Source: Terriglobia bacterium
GTDB lineage: Bacteria > Acidobacteriota > Terriglobia > Bryobacterales > Bryobacteraceae
Direction of reading: 5' to 3'
Assembly: GCA_020073145.1 (NCBI GenBank)
Contig: JAIQFS010000003.1
Location: forward strand, 62,001-126,000
DNA: 64,000 bases
The notes beneath the pieces are model-generated. The model was given only the letters and a program-made list of their open reading frames with translations, had not been told where the DNA came from and ran no database searches. Below are positions 55,342-63,051 of the stretch, piece by piece. The position numbers and the translations under genes are program-made. Position 1 is the first letter of the stretch. Each line of letters begins with the position of its first letter.

Positions 55342-56523
55342 ATGGACCCTTCCAGCCCGGTCGTGGATGTCACCGCATTTGTCATCCAGGAAATCGGTGC
55401 GTTGCTGTTCGGAATGGTCTTCTACTTCCTCTACCGGCAATCGCGCGTCGTCTACTTCGGGCTGTGGGGGGTGGCCTGGGTGCTGCGGTTGCTGGCCGCC
55501 ATCTTCGGCTTCGAATTGCTCCGCACCAACCATGCGGGTTGGCTCGCCCCTTACGCCACGTTCGAATTCGCTTTCGCCATCGTGCTGGTAGCCGCGGCCC
55601 GCGCCGGCTTCGCCTCCGGCGTCAAGGACTGGCGCACCGTCCTGCGGCTCATCCCCATCCTCCCCATCTTTGTCGCGCTCGTCTACGCCCTGGCCGTGAC
55701 CTTCTCGCGCCTGGAAGCCTATCACGCCTCCCATGCCCTGGTCCTGTGCTTCGTCTACTTCTATAACTTCCTCATGCTGCGCAAGAACGTCGGCTTCGGC
55801 GCGCGCGTCTTCCGCTTCTCCCTGTTCCTGCTGGCCGCTGCGTTTCTGGAACACGCCATCATCTTGATGTATCTGTACAACGCCGGCGCCGCGCCCGCCT
55901 GGGCCCGCTACCTGCACCATGAGACGTATTACGATTTCACCCTGCACTGCGTGCTCGCCTTCGCCGCCATGGCCATGTGGAGCGAGAGCCAGATCGATCG
56001 CATCCGCGATCTGACCGGCGAACTCGACCACCTCCGCCGCGAGGTCCAGAACAGCCTCGACCTCGACCGCCTCACCGGCCTCTTCAATCAGGCCGCCCTG
56101 GCCGCCCGCGTCGAGGGCCCCGCCGACTTTGAGGGCGTCGTCACCGTCTGCGATATGGACAATTTCAAGGACATCAACGACCGCTACGGCCATCTGGTGG
56201 GAGACGAAATCCTGCGCAACATTGGCAACCTGCTGCGCAGCTCCATCCGCCACGAGGACGAAGCGTTCCGCTGGGGCGGAGACGAGTTCGTGATCCTGTT
56301 CCGCAACCAGCACTCCAGCGTGGCCGCCAAGCGCATGACCGAAATCGAAGCCCGCCTGCACGATTTCCGCGTCCGCGGCTTCGGCGTGCTGCCCATCTCC
56401 TTCAGTTGGGGCACCGCCGAAGCCCAGGGCCGCACGCTGCGCGAGGCCCTCGACGAGGCCGACCGCTGCATGTACGTCCTCAAGCGTTCGCGCTCTGCCG
56501 GCGAGCAATCCTCCGCCCGCTGA
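55342..56523 (+). CDS. Membrane diguanylate cyclase (GGDEF)
   Basis: The 393-aa protein has an N-terminal block of about seven helices (residues 10-215) with no known sensor fold. A short linker (IRDLTGELDHLRREVQNSLDLDRLTGLFN) leads to the GGDEF domain: CDMDNFKDINDRYGHLVGDEIL and intact RWGGDEF near 311. It should make cyclic di-GMP. No RxxD inhibitory site is evident just before GGDEF (the residues are SIRHEDEAF). It starts 3 nt after ymdB. Confidence 0.9.
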   Translation: MDPSSPVVDVTAFVIQEIGALLFGMVFYFLYRQSRVVYFGLWGVAWVLRLLAAIFGFELLRTNHAGWLAPYATFEFAFAIVLVAAARAGFASGVKDWRTVLRLIPILPIFVALVYALAVTFSRLEAYHASHALVLCFVYFYNFLMLRKNVGFGARVFRFSLFLLAAAFLEHAIILMYLYNAGAAPAWARYLHHETYYDFTLHCVLAFAAMAMWSESQIDRIRDLTGELDHLRREVQNSLDLDRLTGLFNQAALAARVEGPADFEGVVTVCDMDNFKDINDRYGHLVGDEILRNIGNLLRSSIRHEDEAFRWGGDEFVILFRNQHSSVAAKRMTEIEARLHDFRVRGFGVLPISFSWGTAEAQGRTLREALDEADRCMYVLKRSRSAGEQSSAR

Positions 56524-56530
56524 CCGCTGC

Positions 56531-56541
56531 TACACTGAAGA
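56531..56541 (+). promoter_or_regulatory. -10 box of mqnA, leaderless spacing
   Basis: TACACT (56531-56536) ends 5 nt before the TTG start at 56542, with no Shine-Dalgarno sequence between. Confidence 0.4.
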
Positions 56542-57327
56542 TTGCCCTCACCCCACTCCAACCGGCTGCGCGTTTGCGCCGTCAGCTTCCTCAACACCAC
56601 CCCCCTGGTCTGGGGCATGCTGCACGGTCCGCAGCGCGGACTGTTCGATCTGGATTTTCAGATTCCCGCCGCCTGCGCCGACCAGGTGGCCTCCGGGGCT
56701 GCCGACATCGGCATCATCCCGTCCTTCGAGCTGACCCGCCAGAATCTGGAGATCATCCCGGGCGCCGGTATCGCCTGCCACGGCCCCGTCCGCAGCATCC
56801 TGCTGATCTCCGCCCGGCCGGCTCCGGAAATTCGCCGATTAGCCGTGGATTCCAGCTCCCGGACCTCGGTACAGCTGGCCCGCGTCCTGCTCGCCCGCCG
56901 CTTCGGCGCCGAGCCCGAATTGATACCGCACTCGCCCGACCTCGACGCCATGCTGCGCGTTGCCGACGCCGCCCTCATCATCGGCGACCCGGCCCTGCGC
57001 ATCGAGCCCGCCCTCCTCCCGTACCATGTCTATGACCTGGGCCACGAGTGGGTCGAAATGACCGGCCTGCCCTTCGTCTTCGCCGTCTGGGCCGGCCCCT
57101 CCGGCGTCATCACCCCGGACGTGGTGGAGGCCTTTCAGCAGTCCTGCCGCTATGGCCGTGAGCGCATCGAGGAGATCGTCGCCGCCGAATCCGCGCGCCG
57201 CGAAATCGCCCCCGCTCTCGTTCGCGAGTACCTGACCCGCCATATCGTGCATGAACTCGGCCCCCGCGATGCCCAGGGCATGGCCCTGTTCCTCAGCTAC
57301 GCCCGCCAGGCCGCCCAATCCGCGTAA
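56542..57327 (+). CDS. mqnA: Chorismate dehydratase, futalosine menaquinone pathway
   Basis: The 261-aa periplasmic-binding-like enzyme reads RVCAVSFLNTTPLVWGM, ADIGIIPSFEL, VDSSSRTSVQLARVLL, ADAALIIGDPAL and LGHEWVEMTGLPFVFAVWAG, the MqnA pattern. It forms 3-enolpyruvylbenzoate from chorismate. Other mqn genes are not in the window. The start is TTG close behind a TACACT box. Confidence 0.92.
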   Translation: MPSPHSNRLRVCAVSFLNTTPLVWGMLHGPQRGLFDLDFQIPAACADQVASGAADIGIIPSFELTRQNLEIIPGAGIACHGPVRSILLISARPAPEIRRLAVDSSSRTSVQLARVLLARRFGAEPELIPHSPDLDAMLRVADAALIIGDPALRIEPALLPYHVYDLGHEWVEMTGLPFVFAVWAGPSGVITPDVVEAFQQSCRYGRERIEEIVAAESARREIAPALVREYLTRHIVHELGPRDAQGMALFLSYARQAAQSA

Positions 57328-57359
57328 GCCCCAGCTTTGGGTATACTAAAGGAATCGTC

Positions 57360-57797
57360 ATGTATTATCTTGTCTTGGCTGTGCACATTGTCGTCTGTTT
57401 CTTCCTCATCATTGTCATACTGCTGCAAAGCGGCAAGGCGGCGGATCTGGCGGGAGCGTTTGGTGGAATGGGCTCACAGACCGCGTTCGGCCCGCGCGGC
57501 TCGGCCACCTTGCTCTCGAAAGCCACCACGATTTCGGCTGTGATTTTCATGGTCACCTCGATGACGCTTTCCATCATGGCAACTCGGAGTGCCGGTCTGG
57601 GCGCTTCGGTGTTGGAGGAGAACTCCAAGTCCGCTCCGGCGAAGAGCGCTCCGGCGCCCGCACCCGCTCCGGCACAGACGGCTCCAGCGATTCCGGGCGG
57701 CAAAACGGTACCGTTGGTGATCCCCCCGAATCCGAACAGCGCTCCGGCGCAATCGAGCACGCCGGCCTCGGCTCCTGCCGCGCCGGTCAAGAAGTAA
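57360..57797 (+). CDS. secG: Preprotein translocase subunit SecG
   Basis: The 145-aa protein has two membrane helices (LAVHIVVCFFLIIVILLQSG and FMVTSMTLSIMATRSA) around the loop GKAADLAGAFGGMGSQTAFGPRG, the SecG signature. It belongs to the SecYEG channel. The C-terminus is a long Ala/Pro/Lys-rich tail from about 85, unlike short classical SecG. TATACT (57342-57347) and AAAGGA precede the ATG. Confidence 0.93.
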   Translation: MYYLVLAVHIVVCFFLIIVILLQSGKAADLAGAFGGMGSQTAFGPRGSATLLSKATTISAVIFMVTSMTLSIMATRSAGLGASVLEENSKSAPAKSAPAPAPAPAQTAPAIPGGKTVPLVIPPNPNSAPAQSSTPASAPAAPVKK

Positions 57798-57809
57798 CGC
57801 CCCAGGTTT

Positions 57810-57896
57810 GCGGAGGTGGCGGAATTGGCAGACGCACTAGCTTGAGGTGCTAGCGGGAGCAATCTCGTGGGGGTTCAAGTCCCCCTCTCCGCACCA
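57810..57896 (+). tRNA. tRNA-Leu (anticodon GAG)
   Basis: The acceptor arm GCGGAGG (57810-57816) pairs with TCTCCGC. The anticodon stem CTAGC/GCTAG encloses loop TTGAGGT, giving anticodon GAG (57844-57846). A long variable arm (GGGAGCAATCTC) fits class II tRNA-Leu. The T-arm has GGTTCAAGTCC, and CCA is encoded. Confidence 0.97.
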
Positions 57897-57900
57897 TTCT

Positions 57901-57971
57901 AAAATCAGTTGCTTGCGAGGCCACCCGGTTCTGGGTGGCCTTTTCCATTTTGATCGACTGTAACTGATTTT
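57901..57971. repeat. 10-bp inverted repeat flanking the tRNA terminator
   Basis: AAAATCAGTT (57901-57910) and its exact reverse complement AACTGATTTT (57962-57971) flank the terminator hairpin. They could extend it or mark an old insertion at the tRNA end. Confidence 0.6.
57919..57951 (+). terminator. Rho-independent terminator of tRNA-Leu
   Basis: GGCCACCC (57919-57926), loop GGTTCT, GGGTGGCC (57933-57940), then TTTTCCATTTT. A strong 8-bp stem with a T-rich tail. Confidence 0.92.
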
Positions 57972-58128
57972 GGAACCATGGGCTTTTTCGCAGTCAGATA
58001 ATTCTGGCGCGGAAATCAGCATCGCTGCATAACTCCCACACGGCTGGAGGGTGGTGAAGCCACAAGTCAATTCCATTTGCTATCCTGATCAGGCAGAACG
58101 GGAACGCGAGATCCGGAGGACACCACAC

Positions 58129-58350
58129 ATGCCCCGCGTCGCATACCTGAAACGGCTCTACGCGCTCGCCGGCGCGTCCTGGTTTGCCTTCTGGGCGATC
58201 AAACTGCTGACTGCGCCCAGCGCGGATCGGAATCCGAATCCCCTCGGCCTCGTCTACTGCCTGCTCCTCTTCGCAGGACTTCCGTCCCTCGGCTACGTTC
58301 TGCTGTTCATCATTCTTCCTTGGACCGGAAGAAGGCTACGGCGGTCTTAA
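58129..58350 (+). CDS. Small two-helix membrane protein
   Basis: The 73-aa protein starts MPRVAYLKRLYALAGASWFAFW and has two likely membrane helices (about 8-26 and 43-66), with basic ends (RRLRRS). No family is recognised. ATG 58129 is chosen because GGAGGA (58115-58120) sits 8 nt upstream; the frame extends to 58051 without support. Confidence 0.65.
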   Translation: MPRVAYLKRLYALAGASWFAFWAIKLLTAPSADRNPNPLGLVYCLLLFAGLPSLGYVLLFIILPWTGRRLRRS

Positions 58351-58492
58351 GCCCGCGCCATATCACGGGCGCAGATCAGGCCATCCCCATCCGCCGCCTC
58401 CGGCCACGACACACCGTCCCCCACCACACCCCCCACTACTAACGAAAGGGAACATCGCGGAGATCGGAAACCCGCCGGATAATGTCAGGTAT

Positions 58493-59389
58493 ATGCCTGA
58501 AAAGGTCATCAGCACCATCGACAGTCGCCCGGACCTCGCGGTTGCCACCCCGCCGGATCTGCACACTGACAGCGTCACCATCCCGGTGAAGCTCTGCAAC
58601 CTGCCGCCGCTCAATTCGATCGCCAACCAGGTGCTGTCCATGTCGGCGGACGAGGATGTCGACCTGCAGCGACTGGCCTCCATTGTCGAAGCCGACCCGG
58701 CCTTCGCCGCCGAAGTCCTGCTGCTCGCCAACTCTTCCTTGTTCGGCTTTCCCTCCCGCATGCACGTGCTGCGTCATGCCGTCGCCGTCTTGGGTCTGGA
58801 TCGAATCAAGGCCGTCGCCGTCACCGTCGCCATGCGCGCCTTCCTCAGCGGTGGGGGCCCCCTGGTTCGCCAGATTTGGCGTCACAGCGCGGCCTGCGCC
58901 ATAATCGCCGAAGAAATTTCCCCCATCTTCGATATCTCCGGCGACCGCGCCTACACCTCGGCCATCATGCACGATATCGGCCGCCTCGGCTTGCTCAAGT
59001 CCTACCCGCGCGAGATGACGCCGCCGCTCAGCGCCGAATATGCCGACCCCACCGCGGTGCTCGTGGCCGAGCGCGCGGCCATTAACGTCGACCACGGAAC
59101 GGCCGGCGCCTGGCTCGTGAAGACCTGGGCCTTTCCGCCCACCTTTGTCGAGATCTGCGAGCATCACCACGACCCGCTCCATCCGCACGACTCGGCCTTA
59201 CTTCAGGTCATCAAGCTCTCTTGCCGAATGGCCGACTCCCTGGGATTTTCGGCCGTTCGCTACAAGACCTCGGCCAGCTACCGCGATCTGCTGCCTGCCC
59301 GGGAGACTCATGCCAAACCCGAAGAGTTCCCCAGTGAAGAAAACCTGCGCGCCAACGTGGAAACCCGGCTGGCCGTGTTTGAGCAATAG
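58493..59389 (+). CDS. HDOD-domain signalling protein
   Basis: The 298-aa protein has a single HDOD domain: VKLCNLPPLNSIANQVLSM, EADPAFAAEVLLLANSSLFGF, MHVLRHAVAVLGLDRIKAVAV and YTSAIMHDIGRLGLL. HDOD proteins are regulatory relatives of HD phosphohydrolases, often scaffolds in motility or cyclic di-GMP signalling. No GGDEF or EAL domain is attached. GATAAT (58478-58483) lies 9 nt before the ATG. Confidence 0.9.
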   Translation: MPEKVISTIDSRPDLAVATPPDLHTDSVTIPVKLCNLPPLNSIANQVLSMSADEDVDLQRLASIVEADPAFAAEVLLLANSSLFGFPSRMHVLRHAVAVLGLDRIKAVAVTVAMRAFLSGGGPLVRQIWRHSAACAIIAEEISPIFDISGDRAYTSAIMHDIGRLGLLKSYPREMTPPLSAEYADPTAVLVAERAAINVDHGTAGAWLVKTWAFPPTFVEICEHHHDPLHPHDSALLQVIKLSCRMADSLGFSAVRYKTSASYRDLLPARETHAKPEEFPSEENLRANVETRLAVFEQ

Positions 59390-59424
59390 GTTCGACGGCC
59401 ATCAGGGCCACCGGTCAACTGGCT

Positions 59425-59574
59425 GTGAAGAAATTGAATTCCAAGGCGGATTACACCGAATGCCCTCGGTGCGGTGCCTGGTCGTCCGAAGACCGCTGCC
59501 CGCAATGCGGAACCCACAAAGAGAGCGCGGACCAAAAGCCCAGAGACGAAGATCTTGATCCCAAGAAGCCTTGA
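59425..59574 (+). CDS. Short zinc-ribbon protein
   Basis: The 49-aa protein starts at GTG 59425. It contains CPRCG and CPQCG separated by eight residues (AWSSEDRC), a typical zinc ribbon. A charged tail follows (KESADQKPRDEDLDPKK). It lies 35 nt after the HDOD gene on the same strand and may be co-transcribed. The CxxC pair is good evidence of coding; the role is unknown. Confidence 0.6.
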   Translation: MKKLNSKADYTECPRCGAWSSEDRCPQCGTHKESADQKPRDEDLDPKKP

Positions 59575-59609
59575 CGTCCGCGCCCCATCCGCCGCTGCCC
59601 GGCGTCAGG

Positions 59610-59789
59610 TCACGCGGCTTTTTTGGTGCCGGAGGAAAACGCCCCCGAGTACTTGACCCAGAGCCGGACCTCGTACGGCTCCGGCCGTTCACTTTGCATC
59701 GCAAACCCTCGGCACACCACCAGCAGCGCGCCCATCAGCAGGATTGAAGCGAAACCGGTTGCGGCAATCAGGTAGATCATAACGCTCAT
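59610..59789 (-). CDS. Short single-helix membrane protein
   Basis: The 59-aa protein starts MSVMIYLIAATGFASILLMGALLVVC, one membrane helix, then a soluble tail (RPEPYEVRLWVKYSGAFSSG). GGTGGGAG lies just upstream of the ATG at 59789. No family is recognised. The hydrophobic and charged layout and the ribosome site support a real gene; the longer frame at 59402-59704 on this strand is not supported. Confidence 0.55.
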   Translation of the reverse strand: MSVMIYLIAATGFASILLMGALLVVCRGFAMQSERPEPYEVRLWVKYSGAFSSGTKKAA

Positions 59790-59925
59790 CGACTCCCACC
59801 GTCTCTAGAGCACGGCCTTCGCCGAACCGGAACCCATTATTTTTCAATAGATTGGTACGTTTTTCGGCAGCTCCCAGCAGACAATTTGGCACTTCGTCCG
59901 GTGCCCGTGTGACAAGTTCGGCGGC

Positions 59926-60792
59926 TTATTCCACCCCCAGACGCCACCCCAGCACATCCGGCGCCAGCCACGACACCGGCTTGCCGAACCACTTCGATCC
60001 AGCCTGGCCCGCCGGCGCGCCCCCCAATACAAACGCGCACGGCGTCTCGCCGAACCGCCGCAGACGCTCGGCCAGCCACGATTGCGGCCCCGCGGGAGCG
60101 GCCAGAATCACCGGCGTGCCCGCAAACCAGGCCAGCTTCGCTCCGAAGCCCGCGTCGTCTTGCCGTTGCGGCGCGGCCAACCCGTACGCCTGTTGATACT
60201 GCGCAATCGCCGCGTCCAGATCCTTCACCGCCAGCACCACCCGGACAATCCCGCTGAATGCCGTTGTCGTCGGCTTGCCGCTCGGATACGCGCGCCGTTC
60301 GCGCGGCGTGAAATCGTGAATCAGGAATGGAAAAAAGTTGCCGTTGCCCCGCCCCACCTGCGCGGTCTCCCATTCCAACTGAACGCCATCCGGCCGCCGC
60401 CGTCCGCTCTTCATCACCGCCGTGACCGACACTCCGGCCGCGCGCAGCCGCGACGCTTCCGCCGTTAGATCGGCAGGCCGAACCGCCCACCCGCACGGAC
60501 CTCCATCGCCCTCCAGACACCCATGCCACTGGTTGGCCGCCACCGCCGCCGGATCGGCCTGCGGTTGGATGGCGATCAACTCCAGGTACGATCCATCCGG
60601 AAAGCTGGCGAGCGCCATCTCGGTCGCATGGTTGGCGTGCGGGCCGCCGTACTCATCCACCAGCCCGGCGGCTTCGAAGGCGCGTCGCATTGCGCCCAAA
60701 TCCCGGCCCGCCACCGTCACGTGATCCACTTGGAGTTCCGCGGCCATCAGAGGCATTCCCACCAGCAGCGCAACCAAAACAAAACGGTGCAT
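59926..60792 (-). CDS. Exported glyoxalase-like (VOC superfamily) protein
   Basis: The 288-aa protein has a signal peptide (MHRFVLVALLVGMPLMAA). It has two VOC-type halves: LQVDHVTVAGRDLGAMRRAFEAAGL with SYLELIAIQ, and GIVRVVLAVKDLDAAIAQYQQAYGL with GTPVILAAPAG. It resembles the glyoxalase-like domain family PF13468. The substrate is unknown. Start 60792 gives the signal peptide; the frame is open to 60912. Confidence 0.82.
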   Translation of the reverse strand: MHRFVLVALLVGMPLMAAELQVDHVTVAGRDLGAMRRAFEAAGLVDEYGGPHANHATEMALASFPDGSYLELIAIQPQADPAAVAANQWHGCLEGDGGPCGWAVRPADLTAEASRLRAAGVSVTAVMKSGRRRPDGVQLEWETAQVGRGNGNFFPFLIHDFTPRERRAYPSGKPTTTAFSGIVRVVLAVKDLDAAIAQYQQAYGLAAPQRQDDAGFGAKLAWFAGTPVILAAPAGPQSWLAERLRRFGETPCAFVLGGAPAGQAGSKWFGKPVSWLAPDVLGWRLGVE

Positions 60793-60861
60793 GCAGTTCG
60801 TCTTCTGCACCAGTGTAATCCCTTCCCGGCCGATCGTGGGGCGGCCTTTCGTCGGCGATGA

Positions 60862-61170
60862 AATCCTTCGACGGCTGCCCGCGCGCCGCATGCCTGGGCG
60901 CGATCCTGGCACTTCTTGCTGTTATCGGAAACCCAGCTCGGACACAAGCTCTCCCATCCGGACTTCTGGCATGGGCTGATGTTCTACACGACGGGCGAAC
61001 TGGTTCGGCGACAAGTGCCCGAGCTGGTTCCCTACGCCATCAAGTATGGAATGTGGGAAACCAATTGGCCGAACTTCCTGCCGGTCCTGGAAGAGGACTG
61101 GAAGCCGTTCCTCGACGGCCACGGGACCTTTCGCGGCTCGATGGACCGCGTCGTGGCGGACTCAAACTAA
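60862..61170 (+). pseudogene. C-terminal gene fragment
   Basis: From 60862 an open frame without ATG reads HAWARSWHFLLLSE, then HKLSHPDFWHGLMFYTTGELVRR and YGMWETNWPNFLPVLEEDWKPFLDG to a stop at 61170. The Trp/Pro-rich, ordered composition looks like the end of a longer protein. TTG 60916 is the only plausible start. A signal-like ATG frame at 60858 is in a different phase, so a frameshifted remnant is possible. Family not recognised. Confidence 0.4.
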
Positions 61171-61222
61171 GCCCGGGGCGCAGGCCCTTCGCCTGCCATC
61201 GGCCCCTCCCGCAGCAACCCGC

Positions 61223-62977
61223 CTACTGGCAGCCCTTGACGCCCTTGGTCAGGCAGATGGAAGACGTCGGCGGCGGTGGGATTTTCAGGCCCTTGTCCGT
61301 CATCAGCTTCACCAGCAGTTTTTCCGCTTCGGGGTGCGCGATCGCCGATTGCACGCCCACGCGGACCAGGCCGCGCGACCAATCCAATGGAATCCACGTC
61401 ATTCCCTTCATCGCCCCGCTGATGGTGTCGCGGCTCCCGAAATCGTGCGCCTCCAGGTTGGCGCCGTGATCCACCAGCAACTGGATCACGTCCGTCCTTC
61501 CTTTGTGCGCCGCGCCGTGCAGCGCCGTGCGCCCCTGATCGTCCTGAACGTTGGGATCGACCCCCAGGTCCAGGCACATCTTCACAGCCTCCAGGCTATC
61601 AGCCGGCGACCACTCGAACGTGACGCCTTCCACCCAGCCGATTCCCGAGGCTACCGCCAGCGCCGTGTCCTTGTGCGCCGTCGCGATCTTCGGGTCGGCT
61701 CCGTGAGCCAGCAGCAGCTTCATCAAGGCCAAGTCCCCCGATTGAGCCGCCCGCAGGAACGGGGTCGCGCCGTCTTCGAACAACCATTGCATCGTGAAGT
61801 TGGTTCGCGTCTCAGTGGTGTCGCCCTTGCATTCCTTGTCCGTCGATGCCGCCCCGCAAATGCGCGCGTTGACGTTGGCGCCTTTGTCGATCAGCAGCTT
61901 GATGAACTCCAGATGGTCCATGTCCGGCGCGCGCACCGGATAGTCGCCGCTCTCGATGTTGCGGTTGTCCGTCGCCAGGTACATCGGCGTCCATCCGCCT
62001 TTGTTGGCCAAGTTGGGGTTGGCCCCGTGATCGAGCAGGTACGCGCCCACCTTGTAGTGCCGGTTCTGGGTCGCGGTCAGCAGCGGACTCCACCCGTAAT
62101 TCGTCACCTGGTTGACGTTGGCGCCCGCTTCCACCAGCATCCGCACGCATTCCAGGCAGCCCTCGCGCGCGGCGTACACCATCGGCGTCAAGCCGCCGCC
62201 GTCTTTGATCTGCGGCCCCCGGAAGAACGCCGCGAAGTCATCCACATCCGCCGCTGCTCCCGCGGCTCCGCCTGCGGCGCCCCCGCGTCCGCCTCGCCCG
62301 CCCGCGCCCCGGCGGGCCCGTCCTGCTCCAAAATTCAGCGCGCCGCTTTGCTCCGAGTTCAACCGCTGCTGCACGCTCGGCGCGATGTTCAGCCGCGAAT
62401 TCCGCGTGTCCGCGCCCGTGCTCGCGCTGATATCCGCCCCCGCGGCAATCAGCAGTTTGACGGCGTCGGCGTGATCCTGCTCCGCGGCCCACATCAAAGC
62501 CGTGGTCCCGCGCAGAGTCTCTTTCGCATTGACATCGGCTTTATGATCCAGCAGCGCCTTGATGGCCGCGACATTGCCGTTGCGCGATGCCATCATCAGG
62601 GCCGTCTCGCCGTTCGGTTGGTGTTCGTTCGGATCCGCGCCGGCTTTCAGCAGTTTCTCGATCATCGCCGCGCTGCCATTTTCGGATGCCAGCGAGAGCG
62701 GGGTGGCGCCGTCATGGTTGGCCGCCTTCACGTTGGCCCCCGCGGCAATCAGCGTGTCCGCCAATTCCAGGTTGTCCCGATACGCCGCCCATTCGATCGC
62801 CGTGGCCCCGTCCGGCTGCGCCGCGTTCACGTCCGCCTTCTGCCGGAGCAGCGAACGCACCGCCGTCGTATCCCCGTTCATGGCCGCGTCAGCCACTGGG
62901 CTTCCGCCGGCGCCATAGGCGCTCAGCGATAACGCCAATCCTGCCGCACCGGCTACGACTGCATCTCTCAAGCGCAT
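61223..62977 (-). CDS. Secreted ankyrin-repeat protein
   Basis: The 584-aa protein has a signal peptide (MRLRDAVVAGAAGLALSLSAYGAG). About ten ankyrin repeats follow (GATPLSLASENGSAAMIEKLLKAGADPN and similar). They are split near 210-245 by a Gly/Ala/Arg-rich insert (GAGRARRGAGGRGG). It ends ICLTKGVKGCQ with two Cys. It would bind protein partners in the periplasm or outside. It lies 74 nt downstream of the DUF1552 gene on the same strand, a common acidobacterial pairing. Confidence 0.92.
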   Translation of the reverse strand: MRLRDAVVAGAAGLALSLSAYGAGGSPVADAAMNGDTTAVRSLLRQKADVNAAQPDGATAIEWAAYRDNLELADTLIAAGANVKAANHDGATPLSLASENGSAAMIEKLLKAGADPNEHQPNGETALMMASRNGNVAAIKALLDHKADVNAKETLRGTTALMWAAEQDHADAVKLLIAAGADISASTGADTRNSRLNIAPSVQQRLNSEQSGALNFGAGRARRGAGGRGGRGGAAGGAAGAAADVDDFAAFFRGPQIKDGGGLTPMVYAAREGCLECVRMLVEAGANVNQVTNYGWSPLLTATQNRHYKVGAYLLDHGANPNLANKGGWTPMYLATDNRNIESGDYPVRAPDMDHLEFIKLLIDKGANVNARICGAASTDKECKGDTTETRTNFTMQWLFEDGATPFLRAAQSGDLALMKLLLAHGADPKIATAHKDTALAVASGIGWVEGVTFEWSPADSLEAVKMCLDLGVDPNVQDDQGRTALHGAAHKGRTDVIQLLVDHGANLEAHDFGSRDTISGAMKGMTWIPLDWSRGLVRVGVQSAIAHPEAEKLLVKLMTDKGLKIPPPPTSSICLTKGVKGCQ

Positions 62978-63051
62978 CGTTCGCTCACTCCTTCTCGGCC
63001 GCCTCCCGCTTCCGGCGCAGCCCCTCGCGTCCGTTCTTCGATTCCTGCCGC

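Noticed and set aside
54592-56508. 638-codon minus-strand open frame
   Set aside because: It is antisense to ymdB and the GGDEF gene. The repetitive acidic/Gly composition comes from reading conserved codons backwards.
57810-57971. Integrated element at tRNA-Leu
   Set aside because: No integrase or phage gene follows; downstream genes look chromosomal and no second tRNA end is seen.
61046-62932. 628-codon plus-strand open frame
   Set aside because: It is antisense to the ankyrin gene; His/Arg-rich shadow translation of the repeats.
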